DNA of 64,000 bases from assembly GCF_001556045.1 (NCBI RefSeq), contig NZ_LSIC01000200.1, forward strand, positions 62,001 to 126,000, read 5' to 3'. This DNA comes from Bradyrhizobium sp. CCH5-F6. Its GTDB lineage: Bacteria > Pseudomonadota > Alphaproteobacteria > Rhizobiales > Xanthobacteraceae. The position numbers were made by a program, and so were the translations under genes. Shown here piece by piece: positions 17,970 through 27,133 of the stretch (the stretch's first letter is position 1; each line of letters begins with the position of its first letter). Below the pieces are notes generated by a model that did no database searches, was not told the DNA's origin, and saw only the letters and a program-made list of their open reading frames with translations.

Positions 17970-18638
17970 TCAAGACCGTTGCAGGATCAGGCTCAGCTCG
18001 AGCTCGCGGAAGGCGATGTAGTTCCGGCGGGTCCACTGGTGCAGCTCGGTGGAGGAATCCTTTTCCTGGCGCAGGTAGCCGGTGAAGGAGAAGTTCAGCC
18101 GGTCGATATAGGTCTTCAGGAATCCGGGCAGCGCGGGCAGGCGGAACAGCCGTCCGCCGGCCATCGCGGGCGGCAGCTCGCCGCGTATGACGTACTCATT
18201 GTCCACCGTGATCAGGTTCATGCGCGGAATTCGCCCGCGCAGCATCTCGTGGGCGCGCGCCGAGGCACGGTCGGTATCGGCGACGAACAGGATCTGAGGC
18301 GCGACATGGCGGCGCGCGGCTTCCTTCAACAGGCCGATCTCGTCGGTCATCTTGAAGAACTCGTCGAAGGCGTGGAAGCCGAGATCGATCACCTTGGCAA
18401 CGCCGTCATCGACGATGACGCGGTCCATCAGCTGCATCTTGCCGTAGGTGTCGATCACGTCGGCGGTTTCCGTGACCCTCGGCAGATAGTCGAGCAGCGA
18501 CGGCTCCTTCAGGTTGACGTCGAAGGCCGCGACGCTGCCGTTCTTGAGCAGCAGGAATTCGCTGAGGAGCCGCGCCAGCAGGGTCTTGCCGACCTGCGGG
18601 CGGGGCGAACAGATGATGTAGACAGGTGTCGCGGGCAT
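17970..18638 (-). CDS. P-loop ATPase, ParA/MinD-like, of unknown function
   Basis: A 222-aa protein with an N-terminal Walker A, YIICSPRPQVGKTLLARLLS (about residues 8-25), and a second element VAAFDVNLKEPS typical of SIMIBI ATPases, where the deviant motif is reduced. The C-terminal third (YIDRLNFSFTGYLRQ, then HQWTRRNYIAFRELE) is not a known domain to me. The next gene upstream, 18699-19451, is also a ParA-like ATPase, with a 60-base gap. Related pairs are found in Bradyrhizobium, but the target is unknown. It has no DNA-binding domain and no parB partner nearby, so a plasmid-partition role is unlikely. Confidence 0.65.
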   Translation of the reverse strand: MPATPVYIICSPRPQVGKTLLARLLSEFLLLKNGSVAAFDVNLKEPSLLDYLPRVTETADVIDTYGKMQLMDRVIVDDGVAKVIDLGFHAFDEFFKMTDEIGLLKEAARRHVAPQILFVADTDRASARAHEMLRGRIPRMNLITVDNEYVIRGELPPAMAGGRLFRLPALPGFLKTYIDRLNFSFTGYLRQEKDSSTELHQWTRRNYIAFRELELSLILQRS

Positions 18639-18698
18639 CGACAGCTATATCAGGCCAACTCACTGCCCAATCCAGCCGTATCAGCCCGGGCTTCGCAA

Positions 18699-19451
18699 CT
18701 ATTTTTCGCTGTTGCGGGTCACGGGCTTCGAGCCGACGATGTCGGTCAGGCGGATGCGGTCGAACTCGCTCCAGACATTGGCCAGCCAGTGCCGGACATA
18801 GCCGCGCAGAACGAACGAATAGTTCGCGGCCTCGTCGTTGATGCCCTTGTTGGCGACGAATTTCAGGAACGGGACGGAGGACACCTCGACCTGCTCATAA
18901 GCCATTTCGTTGAGCTTGGGGATGGTCAGCTCGGTCGCGTCCTTGATGCGGTTGAAATACGATTGGTAAGTCGCCTGGTCCCACTGGAAGAACTGGGTGT
19001 CATTGATGAAGTTCTTCACCAGGAAATATTTCGCGCCGCCCATGAAGCCCGCGGTTTCGGCGATCTCGTCCAGCGAGGCGATCGAGGGGCCCAGGATGTG
19101 GAACACCGCAAAGGTGATCTGGCCGGCCTTGGCGGCGTCGAGGAATCCGATGTCGCGCAGCGAGGCCAGAGCCGGCGAGAGCAGGCCGGCGCGAACGTCG
19201 ATCACGGTCACCGACGGGCTTGTCGCATTGAGCGTGTCGAAGATCTTCATCTGGTCGGCCGTGGTCGTCATGTCGACGATCTCGGTGATGTCGGGGTGGA
19301 AGCGCTTCAGGGTTCCGCGCGGCGACTCCGTATCGAACGCGCGCGTCGGCACGTTGTTGGCTGAGAAATAATCGAGCAAGGTGCGGGACACCGTGGTCTT
19401 GCCGACCCCGCCCTTGTCCGCGCCCACCACAACCACTGCCGGCTTTGCCAT
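18699..19451 (-). CDS. ParA-family ATPase (SIMIBI) of unknown cargo
   Basis: A 250-aa ATPase with the deviant Walker A GADKGGVGKTTVSRTL at residues 10-25, an A'-like element TRAFDTESPRGTLKRFHPD, and the Walker B region SVTVIDVRAGLLSPAL. ParA/MinD proteins use dimerisation and surface gradients to position cargo. Here a serine-proline segment replaces the usual D-x-D-P-Q. The C-terminal region (QVEVSSVPFLKFVANKG, then VRHWLANVWSEFDRIRLTDI) is lineage-specific. It is followed by a second P-loop gene at 17970-18638. No parB or parS site is visible. Confidence 0.8.
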   Translation of the reverse strand: MAKPAVVVVGADKGGVGKTTVSRTLLDYFSANNVPTRAFDTESPRGTLKRFHPDITEIVDMTTTADQMKIFDTLNATSPSVTVIDVRAGLLSPALASLRDIGFLDAAKAGQITFAVFHILGPSIASLDEIAETAGFMGGAKYFLVKNFINDTQFFQWDQATYQSYFNRIKDATELTIPKLNEMAYEQVEVSSVPFLKFVANKGINDEAANYSFVLRGYVRHWLANVWSEFDRIRLTDIVGSKPVTRNSEK

Positions 19452-19649
19452 TGCTGTCCCCTAACGCGCGCCCCCCGATCGCGAGATCGCAATCGGCCGG
19501 GCCCCAAATCGATGTCCCGAGTCTGCTGTTGGGCGCGAACATGGCAGAAACAAGGGAGAATTCAATTCCGCAGGCCGCAGTTACGGCAATTCCCGAAGTT
19601 TTTCCCGATTGCTGTGAAACCCGCCACGGAGCGCGCCCGATCGCGTGCC

Positions 19650-20837
19650 TCAGTGGCGGCCCCACGGTCCCATCGGATTACCTGCCGGGGCTCCTGAGGG
19701 GCTTCGTGCCGGTATGGGCGGCGGACCAGCCGGGTTGCCTGCGTCGTTCCACGGCCCATGCGGCACCGGCGGCTGGGCATCCTGCGGGTCGTTCTGCGCC
19801 TCGGGCTCTTCCATCCCTTCGGTGAGGTCCGGCAGCGGGCCGGGATCATGGCCGCCGGCGAACTTGACCAGTGCGTCCACCCGGGACTGCACCGACGGGT
19901 GTGTGGCGAACAGATCGGCGAAGCCCTCGCGCGGATTGTCGACGCAGAGCTCCATGACGGCCGAGGTCGCGCCGGGCAGTTCGCCGCGGCCCTCGATCTT
20001 GCGCAACGCCGAGATCATGGCATCGGGGTCCTTCGTCAGCTCGACCGAGCCCGCATCGGCGAGATATTCGCGCGACCGCGACAGCGCGAGCTTGACCACC
20101 TGCGACAGCAGCCAGGCCAGCACGATGAGCACGACCGCGATGATGATGACGATCACCGCCCCTCCGCCGGAGCTCTTGCTGTCGCTCGACGACGAGGACG
20201 AGCGCGACGACGAGGAGCCCCCGGAGCTCCAGTTGAAGTTCGTGAACAGGCGGAAGAACAACTCGCCGAAGAAGCCGACCACGCCGGCGATGATGACGGC
20301 GACCACCATGAGCTGCACGTCGCCGTTCTTGATGTGGGTCAGCTCATGGCCCAGCACCGCCTCGATTTCCTTGTCGTTCAGCGCGTCGAGCAGGCCGGTG
20401 GTGACGGTGATGGAGTATTGCCGCGGATTGAGGCCGGTCGCGAATGCGTTCAGCGCCGGGCTCTCCATGATCTTCAGCTTCGGCATGGTGATGCCGCGCG
20501 AGATGCAGAGGTTTTCGAGCAGGTTGTAGAGCTGCGGCTGCTCCTGACGGGTGACGTCGTGGCCGCCGGTCACGGCATCGATCATCGACTGGTGGAAGAA
20601 ATAGGCGATCGCGATCCAGGCGATCGCCGCAACGGTCGCGAAAGGTGCGGCCTTGAGCAGGTCCGCGAAAGCGCGGCTCAGATAGTAGGCGACCGTCCCG
20701 TTGCCGTTGATCACGACCTCGGCGACCAACGCGCCGGCATAGACCAGCACGTAGACCAGCATGAACAGGCCGGCGAGCAGCAGCATCGAACGAAACTTGT
20801 TCGAGGCGATGTGCGTGTAGAGACCATACGCGGCCAT
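19650..20837 (-). CDS. M48-family zinc metalloprotease (HtpX-like)
   Basis: A 395-aa membrane protease. Two N-terminal transmembrane helices (about 18-40 and 63-85) precede the catalytic LGHELTHIKNGD at about residue 163. A serine-rich linker (about 205-228) leads to a third and fourth hydrophobic stretch (AVIVIIIAVVLIVLAWLL) and SRSREYLADAGSVELT, which carries the third zinc ligand. The C-terminus, from about 335, is proline-rich and probably disordered. It lies 32 bases after lemA, a frequent pairing; M48 proteases handle membrane protein quality control. The serine stretch and Pro-rich tail are lineage additions. Confidence 0.92.
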   Translation of the reverse strand: MAAYGLYTHIASNKFRSMLLLAGLFMLVYVLVYAGALVAEVVINGNGTVAYYLSRAFADLLKAAPFATVAAIAWIAIAYFFHQSMIDAVTGGHDVTRQEQPQLYNLLENLCISRGITMPKLKIMESPALNAFATGLNPRQYSITVTTGLLDALNDKEIEAVLGHELTHIKNGDVQLMVVAVIIAGVVGFFGELFFRLFTNFNWSSGGSSSSRSSSSSSDSKSSGGGAVIVIIIAVVLIVLAWLLSQVVKLALSRSREYLADAGSVELTKDPDAMISALRKIEGRGELPGATSAVMELCVDNPREGFADLFATHPSVQSRVDALVKFAGGHDPGPLPDLTEGMEEPEAQNDPQDAQPPVPHGPWNDAGNPAGPPPIPARSPSGAPAGNPMGPWGRH

Positions 20838-20869
20838 GACGCGATGCCCTGCCGGCCTATCGGCTCAGT

Positions 20870-21430
20870 TCAGAACTTCACCTGGGGTACGGTCTCAACC
20901 TCGGTGCGGCTCGCGCCGAGATCGAAGAAGTCCTTCTTCGTGAAGCCGAACATGCCGGCGAACAGCGCAGCCGGCAGCTGCTGGATGCCGGTGTTGTATT
21001 CCTGGACCGCGTTGTTGAAGAAGCGGCGGCTCGCCGCGATCTTGTTCTCGAGGTCGGAGAGCTCGGATGCGAGCTGCTGGAAATTGGCGTTGGCCTTGAG
21101 GTCTGGATAGGCCTCCGACAGCGCGATCAGCCGGCCGAGCGCGCCGGAGAGCTGATTCTCGGCGGCGGACACCTGCGCCGGCCCCTGCGCCGACATCGCC
21201 GAATTGCGCGCCTTGATGACGTCGTCGAGCGTGCCGCGCTCATGCGAGGCGTAACCCTTCACCGTCTCGACCAGGTTCGGGATCAGGTCGTGACGCTGCT
21301 TGAGCTGCACGTCGATATCGGCAAAGGCCTGGCCGACGCGCTGGCTCAGCGCCACCAGGCGGTTGTAGGCGCTGAAGGCGAACAGCGCGAGGACGACGAT
21401 GACGCCGAGAACGATCCAGCCGGTCGACAT
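20870..21430 (-). CDS. lemA: LemA family protein
   Basis: A 186-aa protein with one N-terminal transmembrane helix (GWIVLGVIVVLALFAFSAYN) and a helical bundle outside. Family motifs include RLVALSQRVGQAFADIDVQL, KQRHDLIPNLVETVKGYA, SEAYPDLKANANFQQL and the C-terminal FFNNAVQEYNTGIQQLPA. LemA proteins often sit beside M48 or HtpX proteases, as here. Their biochemical role is not settled. Confidence 0.93.
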   Translation of the reverse strand: MSTGWIVLGVIVVLALFAFSAYNRLVALSQRVGQAFADIDVQLKQRHDLIPNLVETVKGYASHERGTLDDVIKARNSAMSAQGPAQVSAAENQLSGALGRLIALSEAYPDLKANANFQQLASELSDLENKIAASRRFFNNAVQEYNTGIQQLPAALFAGMFGFTKKDFFDLGASRTEVETVPQVKF

Positions 21431-21566
21431 GGAGAACTCCTGATGGGGGAATTAGGCAGCGCAGCCTAGACCAAAATGGCCCGGGATGAGAGCCCGATGC
21501 AGAGGGGAGGCAAGACTTGGTCGGATGGGGAGGCATCCGAGTTCAAGGCGAAAGCCCTGAACGAGG

Positions 21567-22544
21567 TTAACTTTCCGCAACGACGGCGTCGCCCCAGCGC
21601 CAGCGGCGGGCACTTGCATAGGCGGCCTTATCGCGGCGAGGCACTTTCGCGAACTCGACACCGTCCTCAGCACAGAGCTTCGCCGTGACCTCGACCTTGC
21701 CGACATCCGGCGGCGCCAGCACGCGCGCGGCGCGCGTGGCAGGCGCTGTGCGGGTCAGGGCGACGTAGATGAAGCGCTCGTCCTCGAACGGCACCTCGGC
21801 ACCCTTGATCTGGCGGTGCGCCTGGGAGCGCGGCAGGCGCTGGCTGAAATGGCACCAGTCGGGCGGGGTGAGCGGGCAGGGCTTTTCGTGCGGGCAGGGG
21901 GCGGCGACATGGGCACCCAGCGCGATCAGCTGCTGGCGTAGCGCGAGGATGCGGGCATAGCCGGCGGGCGTGCCGGGCTCGATCACGACCAGCACGTGGC
22001 GCGCTTTTGCCCACATGGCTTCCGCGAGCTTGCGTTGATCGGCCTCGCCGAGCTCGCCGATGACGTAGCTGGCGAGAACGAGATCGGCTGGCGAGATCTC
22101 GGCGAGATTGCCCCCGGCGTCGCCGGATAGACAGCGGCACTCCGCGAGGCGCGAGCTGTCGCGCGCCAGTTCGAGCGCGAGCCGGCTCAGCGTGGCGTTG
22201 GCATCGAGCAGGGTGAAGTCCTGCAGCGACGGAAACGCTTCCGCCGCGGCCCAGCTCGCGGTGCCGGGCCCCGCGCCGACGTCGAGCAACGTTTCCGGAG
22301 CGAAGTCCGGCGCAATCCCGGTTAGTGCATTCAGGCTGGCGGCCACCGCCGCGTAGGTCGCCGGCATGCGCGCGAGCGCATAGGCGAGGGCATCGGCTTC
22401 CGACTTGATCGTGCCGGAGCCGCCGCCGGCGCGATAAGTGGTCGAGATTCTCTGTGACCGTTGCGCCGCATCAGTGCGCGAAAAGCCCTGGAGCTTGCTG
22501 TCGAGGGCGGCCTTCAGTTCGGCGGGGAGGGTGGGTGCGATCAT
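21567..22544 (-). CDS. Rsm22/METTL17-family putative ribosomal small-subunit methyltransferase-like protein
   Basis: A 325-aa SAM-fold protein related to mitochondrial Rsm22/METTL17, which act on the small ribosomal subunit. The Rossmann motif is LLDVGAGPGTASWAAAEAFP (about residue 86), and LASYVIGELGE follows. Cys217, Cys223 and Cys231 (CPHEKPCPLTPPDWC) plus Cys291 form the arrangement that holds a 4Fe-4S cluster in the mitochondrial proteins. GDAVVAES closes the protein. It begins upstream of a palindromic repeat and is a single unit. Catalytic activity is uncertain in this family. Confidence 0.85.
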   Translation of the reverse strand: MIAPTLPAELKAALDSKLQGFSRTDAAQRSQRISTTYRAGGGSGTIKSEADALAYALARMPATYAAVAASLNALTGIAPDFAPETLLDVGAGPGTASWAAAEAFPSLQDFTLLDANATLSRLALELARDSSRLAECRCLSGDAGGNLAEISPADLVLASYVIGELGEADQRKLAEAMWAKARHVLVVIEPGTPAGYARILALRQQLIALGAHVAAPCPHEKPCPLTPPDWCHFSQRLPRSQAHRQIKGAEVPFEDERFIYVALTRTAPATRAARVLAPPDVGKVEVTAKLCAEDGVEFAKVPRRDKAAYASARRWRWGDAVVAES

Positions 22545-22558
22545 TTTGGCCCACCATC

Positions 22559-22661
22559 GTCATTCCGGGGCGATGCGAAGCATCGAGCCCGGAATCCATC
22601 GCGCGGCAACGTCGGTCGATGAATGGATTCCGGGTTCTCGCTGCGCGAGCCCCGGAATGAC
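22559..22661. repeat. palindromic intergenic repeat, GTCATTCCGG family, copy 2
   Basis: Starts GTCATTCCGGGGCGATGCGA and ends GAGCCCCGGAATGAC. It lies between smc and the Rsm22-like gene, starting just upstream of the latter's start codon. Confidence 0.85.
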
Positions 22662-22668
22662 GGCCATG

Positions 22669-25600
22669 TCACGCCACGTTCTGGTCGAGAATGTCCACGG
22701 CCTCGGCGAGGCTCACCGAGACGAGCTGAGACACGCCGCGCTCGGCCATGGTGACGCCGAACAGCCGGTTCATCCGCGCCATCGTGATCGGGTTGTGCGT
22801 GATGATGATGAAGCGCGTGTCGGTCGAGCCGGTCATCTCGTGCAGCAGGTTGCAGTACCGTTCGACGTTGTGGTCGTCGAGCGGCGCGTCGACTTCGTCC
22901 AGCACGCAGATCGGCGAGGGGTTGGTGAGGAACACCGCGAAGATCAGCGCCATCGCGGTCAGCGCCTGCTCGCCGCCCGAGAGCAGCGACAGCGTCTGCG
23001 GCTTCTTGCCCGGCGGCTTGGCGATGATTTCGAGGCCGGCTTCGAGCGGGTCGTCGCTCTCGATCAGGTGCAGCGCGGCCTCGCCGCCGCCGAACAGCTC
23101 GACGAACAGGCGCTTGAAGTGGTTGTTGACGACCTCGAACGAGGTCAGGAGCCGCTCGCGCGCCTCTTTGTTGAGGCTCTGGATGCCCTGGCGCAGCCGC
23201 TTGATGGCTTCGACGAGGTCGTCGCGCTCGGTGACGAGGCCGGTATGCTGGGTCTCGACCTCGCGCAGCTCTTCCTCGGCGCGCAGGTTGACTGCGCCGA
23301 GGCGCTCGCGGTCGCGGCGCATCTTCTCGAGGTCTTCCTCGATGTCGTGCAGCGGCGGCAGCTCGGCGCCGGGTTCGATCTCGGCGAGGCCGGCAACGGC
23401 CTGCGGCTCGACCTCGAGCATGTCGCGGATCTCGCGCTCGACGTCCTCGAGCCGGCGCCGCGCACCCTCCATGCGCTCCTCGGCGCGGGCGGTGGCCTCG
23501 CGGGCGCTCGACAGTGCTTCGAGCGTCAGCTTCGCGACACGGTCGGTCTCCGCCATCGCGGTCTCCGCGGTGGCGAGCGCGTCGGCGGCCATGCGGCGGT
23601 CGTTCTCGGCGTATTCGATCTCGGTGATCAGCGCGCTGCGCTTCTCGGCGAACACGGAGGGCGCGTTCTCGAGCTCGCTGCGCTCGATCGTGAGTTCTGC
23701 GATGCGGGCCTGGATGGTGTCGATATGGGAGGCCGCGCTCTCCTTGCGGTTCTGCCACTCGGTGCGCTCGGCAAGGATCGCCTGCACGCGACGGTCGGCG
23801 AGCTCGGCCTCGCGTGCCAGCGCCTGCGCTTCGGCGCGGACCTGGGCGGCCATCCGGCGATGGCCTTCGATGTCGCTGCGGACGGCAGCGAGCCGGGTCT
23901 CGGTGTCCTCGCTCGACGGCAGCTCGCTGATGCCGGCTTCGGCGTATTCGTAGGCGGCCTCGGCTTCGGCGCGGTCGGCCGCGAGACGGCTGTGCGCTTC
24001 CGACAGCGTCGCCTTGCGTGCGGCGTGGCGGCTGATCTCGCGCTCGGCGGTGGCATGGCGCTCGCGCGCGACGTTGAGCTCGCGCTGCGCGGCGCGCCAG
24101 GCTTCGCGGCTGGCCCCTTCGGTGCTGGCCGCCATCTGTAGCTCGGACTCGGCATTCTCCAGCGCCTGACGCTTGATCTGGGCGTCGATGCGGGCCTGTT
24201 CCAGCTCGTTCTCGATGTCGACGAGGCGGGCGCGCTCGGCAAGCCGCCGGGCGGCTCCGGTCGGCGCGTGAGCGGCGGCGACGAAGCCGTCCCAGCGCCA
24301 GACGTCGCCCTCGGGCGAGACCAGCCGCTGGCCGGTCTTGAGCTGCGAGACCAGCTCGGCGCCGCGCTCGCGCGGCACCACGCCGATCTGCGCCAGGCGG
24401 CGCGCGAGTTCAGCCGGAGCCTGGACGTGGTTGGCGAGCGGCACGACGCCCTCGGGCAGCGCGGGATCGCCTTCGGTGTGTCCGACATTGGTCCAGCGCA
24501 TCGGCGCGGATGGATCGATCGGTGCATCGAGATCGTCGCCCAGGGCGGCGCCGATCGCTTTTTCGAAACCCTTGTCGACGGTGATGCCGTCGATGATCGG
24601 CGGCCACAAATTCTTGGTCTCGCCGTTGACGATCTTGGAGATCGTGCGCGCCTCGGTCTCGAGCCGCTGCACGCGCTTGTCGGCTTCGACCAGCGGCGCG
24701 CGCGAGGATTCCAGCGTCTGGCGGGCGGCGACATGAGCGGCTTCGCTCGCCTGCGCGGCGGCTTCCGATGCGGCCAGCGTCTCCTCGGCGGTCTCGACCA
24801 GAGCGGTCAGCTCGTCGAGGTCGCCGAAGCCGCCGGTCTCCTGCGCGAGCTTCTGCTCTTCCGCGGCGACGTTCGCGATCTCCTGGTCCAGCCGGGCGAG
24901 CTTGTCGCGGTGGGTGCGGACGTTGGCCTCGAGCTGGTTGCGCTTGGCGGTGAGGTCGGCGAGCGCCGTGGTCAGCTCGGCGAAGCGCTGCTCGGTTTCG
25001 GTCAGCACCGCCTCGGCCTCGGCGACGCGCTCGTCCACACCGGAACGTTTCTCGACGCGCGACTTGATCTCTTCCTTGAGCTCGGCGTCTTCGGTGTCGA
25101 GCCGCTGCAGCGCGACGTCGGCGTCCATGGTCTGCTGCTGGGCGCGGGAGATGTCGCCCTCGAACTGGGCGAGGCGGCGCTCGAGCTCGGCGACGCGCTC
25201 CTTGGCACGCTCCTCCTCGCGGTCGAGCAATTCGCGGGCATTGGTCAGGCGCTGGAGACCGGCCGCGGCGCGCGCTTCGGCATCGCGCAGCGCCGGCATC
25301 TCGGCGGCGCGGATGGCCTGGATGCGGGCGGCTTCGGCCTGGTGCTGGGTGCGCTCGGCCATCTCGCGGACGGCGAGATCATGGGTCTGGCCGGACTCGT
25401 TGACGTCGGCATGGGCGCTGATCCAGCGCAGGTGGTAGAGCGTGGCCTCGGCCTTGCGGACCTTGGCGGCGACCTCGCGGTAGCGCACGGCCTGGCGGGC
25501 CTGCTTCTTCAGGCCTTCCATCTGGCCCGCGAGCTGGCCGATCACGTCCTCGACGCGGGTGAGGTTGGTTTCGGCTGCCTTCAGCCGCAGCTCGGCCTCG

Positions 25601-26133
25601 TGGCGGCGGGCGTGCAGGCCGGCGACACCGGCCGCGTCTTCCAGCACGCGGCGGCGCTGCTCGGGCTTGGCCTGGATGATCTCGCCGATCTTGCCCTGGT
25701 GGACGAGGGCGGGCGAGCGCGCGCCGGTGGCGGCGTCCGCGAACAGGATCTGCACGTCGCGGGCGCGGACGTCGCGGCCGTTGATGCGATAGACCGAGCC
25801 GGCCTCGCGCTCGATGCGGCGGGAGATTTCCAGAATCTGGCTGTCGTTCATCGCCGCCGGCGCGGTGCGATCGGCATTGTCGATCGTCATCGTCACTTCG
25901 GCGTGGTTGCGCGCGGGACGGTTGCCGGAGCCGGCGAAGATCACCGCGTCCATGTCGGCGGCGCGCAGCGATTTGTACGAGGTCTCGCCCATCGCCCAGC
26001 GCAGCGCCTCGACGAGATTCGACTTGCCGCAACCGTTGGGGCCGACCACGCCGGTCAGGCCGGGCTCGATGACGAAGTCCGTGGGCTCAACGAAGGACTT
26101 GAAGCCGTGAAGGCGCAGGCGGGTGATTTTCAT
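22669..26133 (-). CDS. smc: chromosome segregation protein SMC
   Basis: SMC is the ATPase of bacterial condensin that organises and separates the chromosome. This is a full-length 1154-aa protein. The Walker A VVGPNGCGKSNLVEALRW is at residues 30-47. Long coiled-coil arms flank a hinge near residues 500-620 (GDDLDAPIDPSAPMRW to WDGFVAAAHAPTG). The C-terminal head has LSGGEQALTAMALIFAV (about 1050) and the Walker B VLDEVDAPLDDHNVERY (about 1080). The ATG at 26133 is chosen; the two codons before it begin with GTG. The downstream neighbours dsbA-like, dciA-like and mutY are a familiar alphaproteobacterial order. Confidence 0.97.
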   Translation of the reverse strand: MKITRLRLHGFKSFVEPTDFVIEPGLTGVVGPNGCGKSNLVEALRWAMGETSYKSLRAADMDAVIFAGSGNRPARNHAEVTMTIDNADRTAPAAMNDSQILEISRRIEREAGSVYRINGRDVRARDVQILFADAATGARSPALVHQGKIGEIIQAKPEQRRRVLEDAAGVAGLHARRHEAELRLKAAETNLTRVEDVIGQLAGQMEGLKKQARQAVRYREVAAKVRKAEATLYHLRWISAHADVNESGQTHDLAVREMAERTQHQAEAARIQAIRAAEMPALRDAEARAAAGLQRLTNARELLDREEERAKERVAELERRLAQFEGDISRAQQQTMDADVALQRLDTEDAELKEEIKSRVEKRSGVDERVAEAEAVLTETEQRFAELTTALADLTAKRNQLEANVRTHRDKLARLDQEIANVAAEEQKLAQETGGFGDLDELTALVETAEETLAASEAAAQASEAAHVAARQTLESSRAPLVEADKRVQRLETEARTISKIVNGETKNLWPPIIDGITVDKGFEKAIGAALGDDLDAPIDPSAPMRWTNVGHTEGDPALPEGVVPLANHVQAPAELARRLAQIGVVPRERGAELVSQLKTGQRLVSPEGDVWRWDGFVAAAHAPTGAARRLAERARLVDIENELEQARIDAQIKRQALENAESELQMAASTEGASREAWRAAQRELNVARERHATAEREISRHAARKATLSEAHSRLAADRAEAEAAYEYAEAGISELPSSEDTETRLAAVRSDIEGHRRMAAQVRAEAQALAREAELADRRVQAILAERTEWQNRKESAASHIDTIQARIAELTIERSELENAPSVFAEKRSALITEIEYAENDRRMAADALATAETAMAETDRVAKLTLEALSSAREATARAEERMEGARRRLEDVEREIRDMLEVEPQAVAGLAEIEPGAELPPLHDIEEDLEKMRRDRERLGAVNLRAEEELREVETQHTGLVTERDDLVEAIKRLRQGIQSLNKEARERLLTSFEVVNNHFKRLFVELFGGGEAALHLIESDDPLEAGLEIIAKPPGKKPQTLSLLSGGEQALTAMALIFAVFLTNPSPICVLDEVDAPLDDHNVERYCNLLHEMTGSTDTRFIIITHNPITMARMNRLFGVTMAERGVSQLVSVSLAEAVDILDQNVA

Positions 26134-26350
26134 AAGCACGCATCTCTGTTGGCAGGCGCGAATCCCGCTGCCGGGACAATACCATGGAAGGCAATGTCGC
26201 TGTCTGGGTGAGTCGCGCGAGGCGGCTCATGCGGCTGGACAATGGCCGTGGTGCGCCGCGAGGGCAACCGGCGAAAGCCGCTTTTCCCAAGGGATTTACG
26301 CCGGGAAAGATACGGCTTTGGATGCGCGAATCAGGACTGCGGCGTGCGAA

Positions 26351-27007
26351 TCAGCTCTTCAGAAGCGGATTGATCTTCTTGGCGAATTCCTCGAACGAGG
26401 TGTCGCCCTTGATCTTCTCGCCGTTGATGAAGAAGGTCGGCGTCGAATCGACCTTCAACACGTCGCTGGCGTATTTCTGATCGGCGGCGATCTTGTCGAG
26501 CAGCGCCTGGTCCTTCAGGCAGGCCTCGACCTGCTGCTGCGTAAGGCCGGCCTGCTTGCCGATCCGAGTCAGGGTCTCGGTGGTGTTCTTCATCACCCAG
26601 TCGTTCTGCTGGCGAAACAGCATGTCGGTGACCGCGAAGTATTTCGGCGCATCGTCCTTGGCGATGCAGCGCGACAGCATCGAGCCGGCAGCGGCTTTGA
26701 TGTCGAGCGGGAACTCGCGGAAGATGTACCGCACCTTGCCGGTGTCGATGTATTCCTTCTTGATCCTGGGGAACACCTGCTCGTTGAAGGCCGCGCAATG
26801 CGGGCAGGTCATCGAGGCGTATTCGGTGATCGTGACGGCGGCATCGTTGGGACCGAGCGCCATGTCGGGCAGCGACACCGGCTTGGCCACATCGGCGGCG
26901 GACTGCGCCATGGCTTCCGAGACGAGGCGCAACGGCGAGAGCCCGGCGAGCGCGGCAAGCCCGGTCAGCGACAGCATCGTGGTGAAGGCGCGGCGCGTGA
27001 TGATCAA
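26351..27007 (-). CDS. DsbA-family thiol:disulfide oxidoreductase, exported
   Basis: A 218-aa periplasmic thioredoxin-fold protein that probably makes or isomerises disulfides. The N-terminus MIITRRAFTTMLSLTGLAAL has a twin-arginine-like TRRAF signal. The active site is ASMTCPHCAAFNE (CPHC, about residues 68-71). The cis-proline loop is VDSTPTFFINGEKIKG. Extra cysteines (SRCIAKD and EACLKDQ) lie in the helical insert. It follows the DciA-like gene after 126 bases and precedes smc on the same strand. Confidence 0.92.
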   Translation of the reverse strand: MIITRRAFTTMLSLTGLAALAGLSPLRLVSEAMAQSAADVAKPVSLPDMALGPNDAAVTITEYASMTCPHCAAFNEQVFPRIKKEYIDTGKVRYIFREFPLDIKAAAGSMLSRCIAKDDAPKYFAVTDMLFRQQNDWVMKNTTETLTRIGKQAGLTQQQVEACLKDQALLDKIAADQKYASDVLKVDSTPTFFINGEKIKGDTSFEEFAKKINPLLKS

Positions 27008-27133
27008 GGTCGGCTCCCGGGATTGGCAAGGTTCGCCCGAGGTTCCGCTCGGACGGCCTGTCGCTAGCTTGAAACGTCGATTGAGGCAATGGCGAGCGGC
27101 ACGGACGGGTCCGGTTTGGCGGCGGAATGAAGC

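Noticed and set aside
24268..26211. 647-aa open frame antisense to smc
   Set aside because: Opposite strand of a complete SMC protein; the translation shows no family and is compositionally typical of GC-rich shadows.
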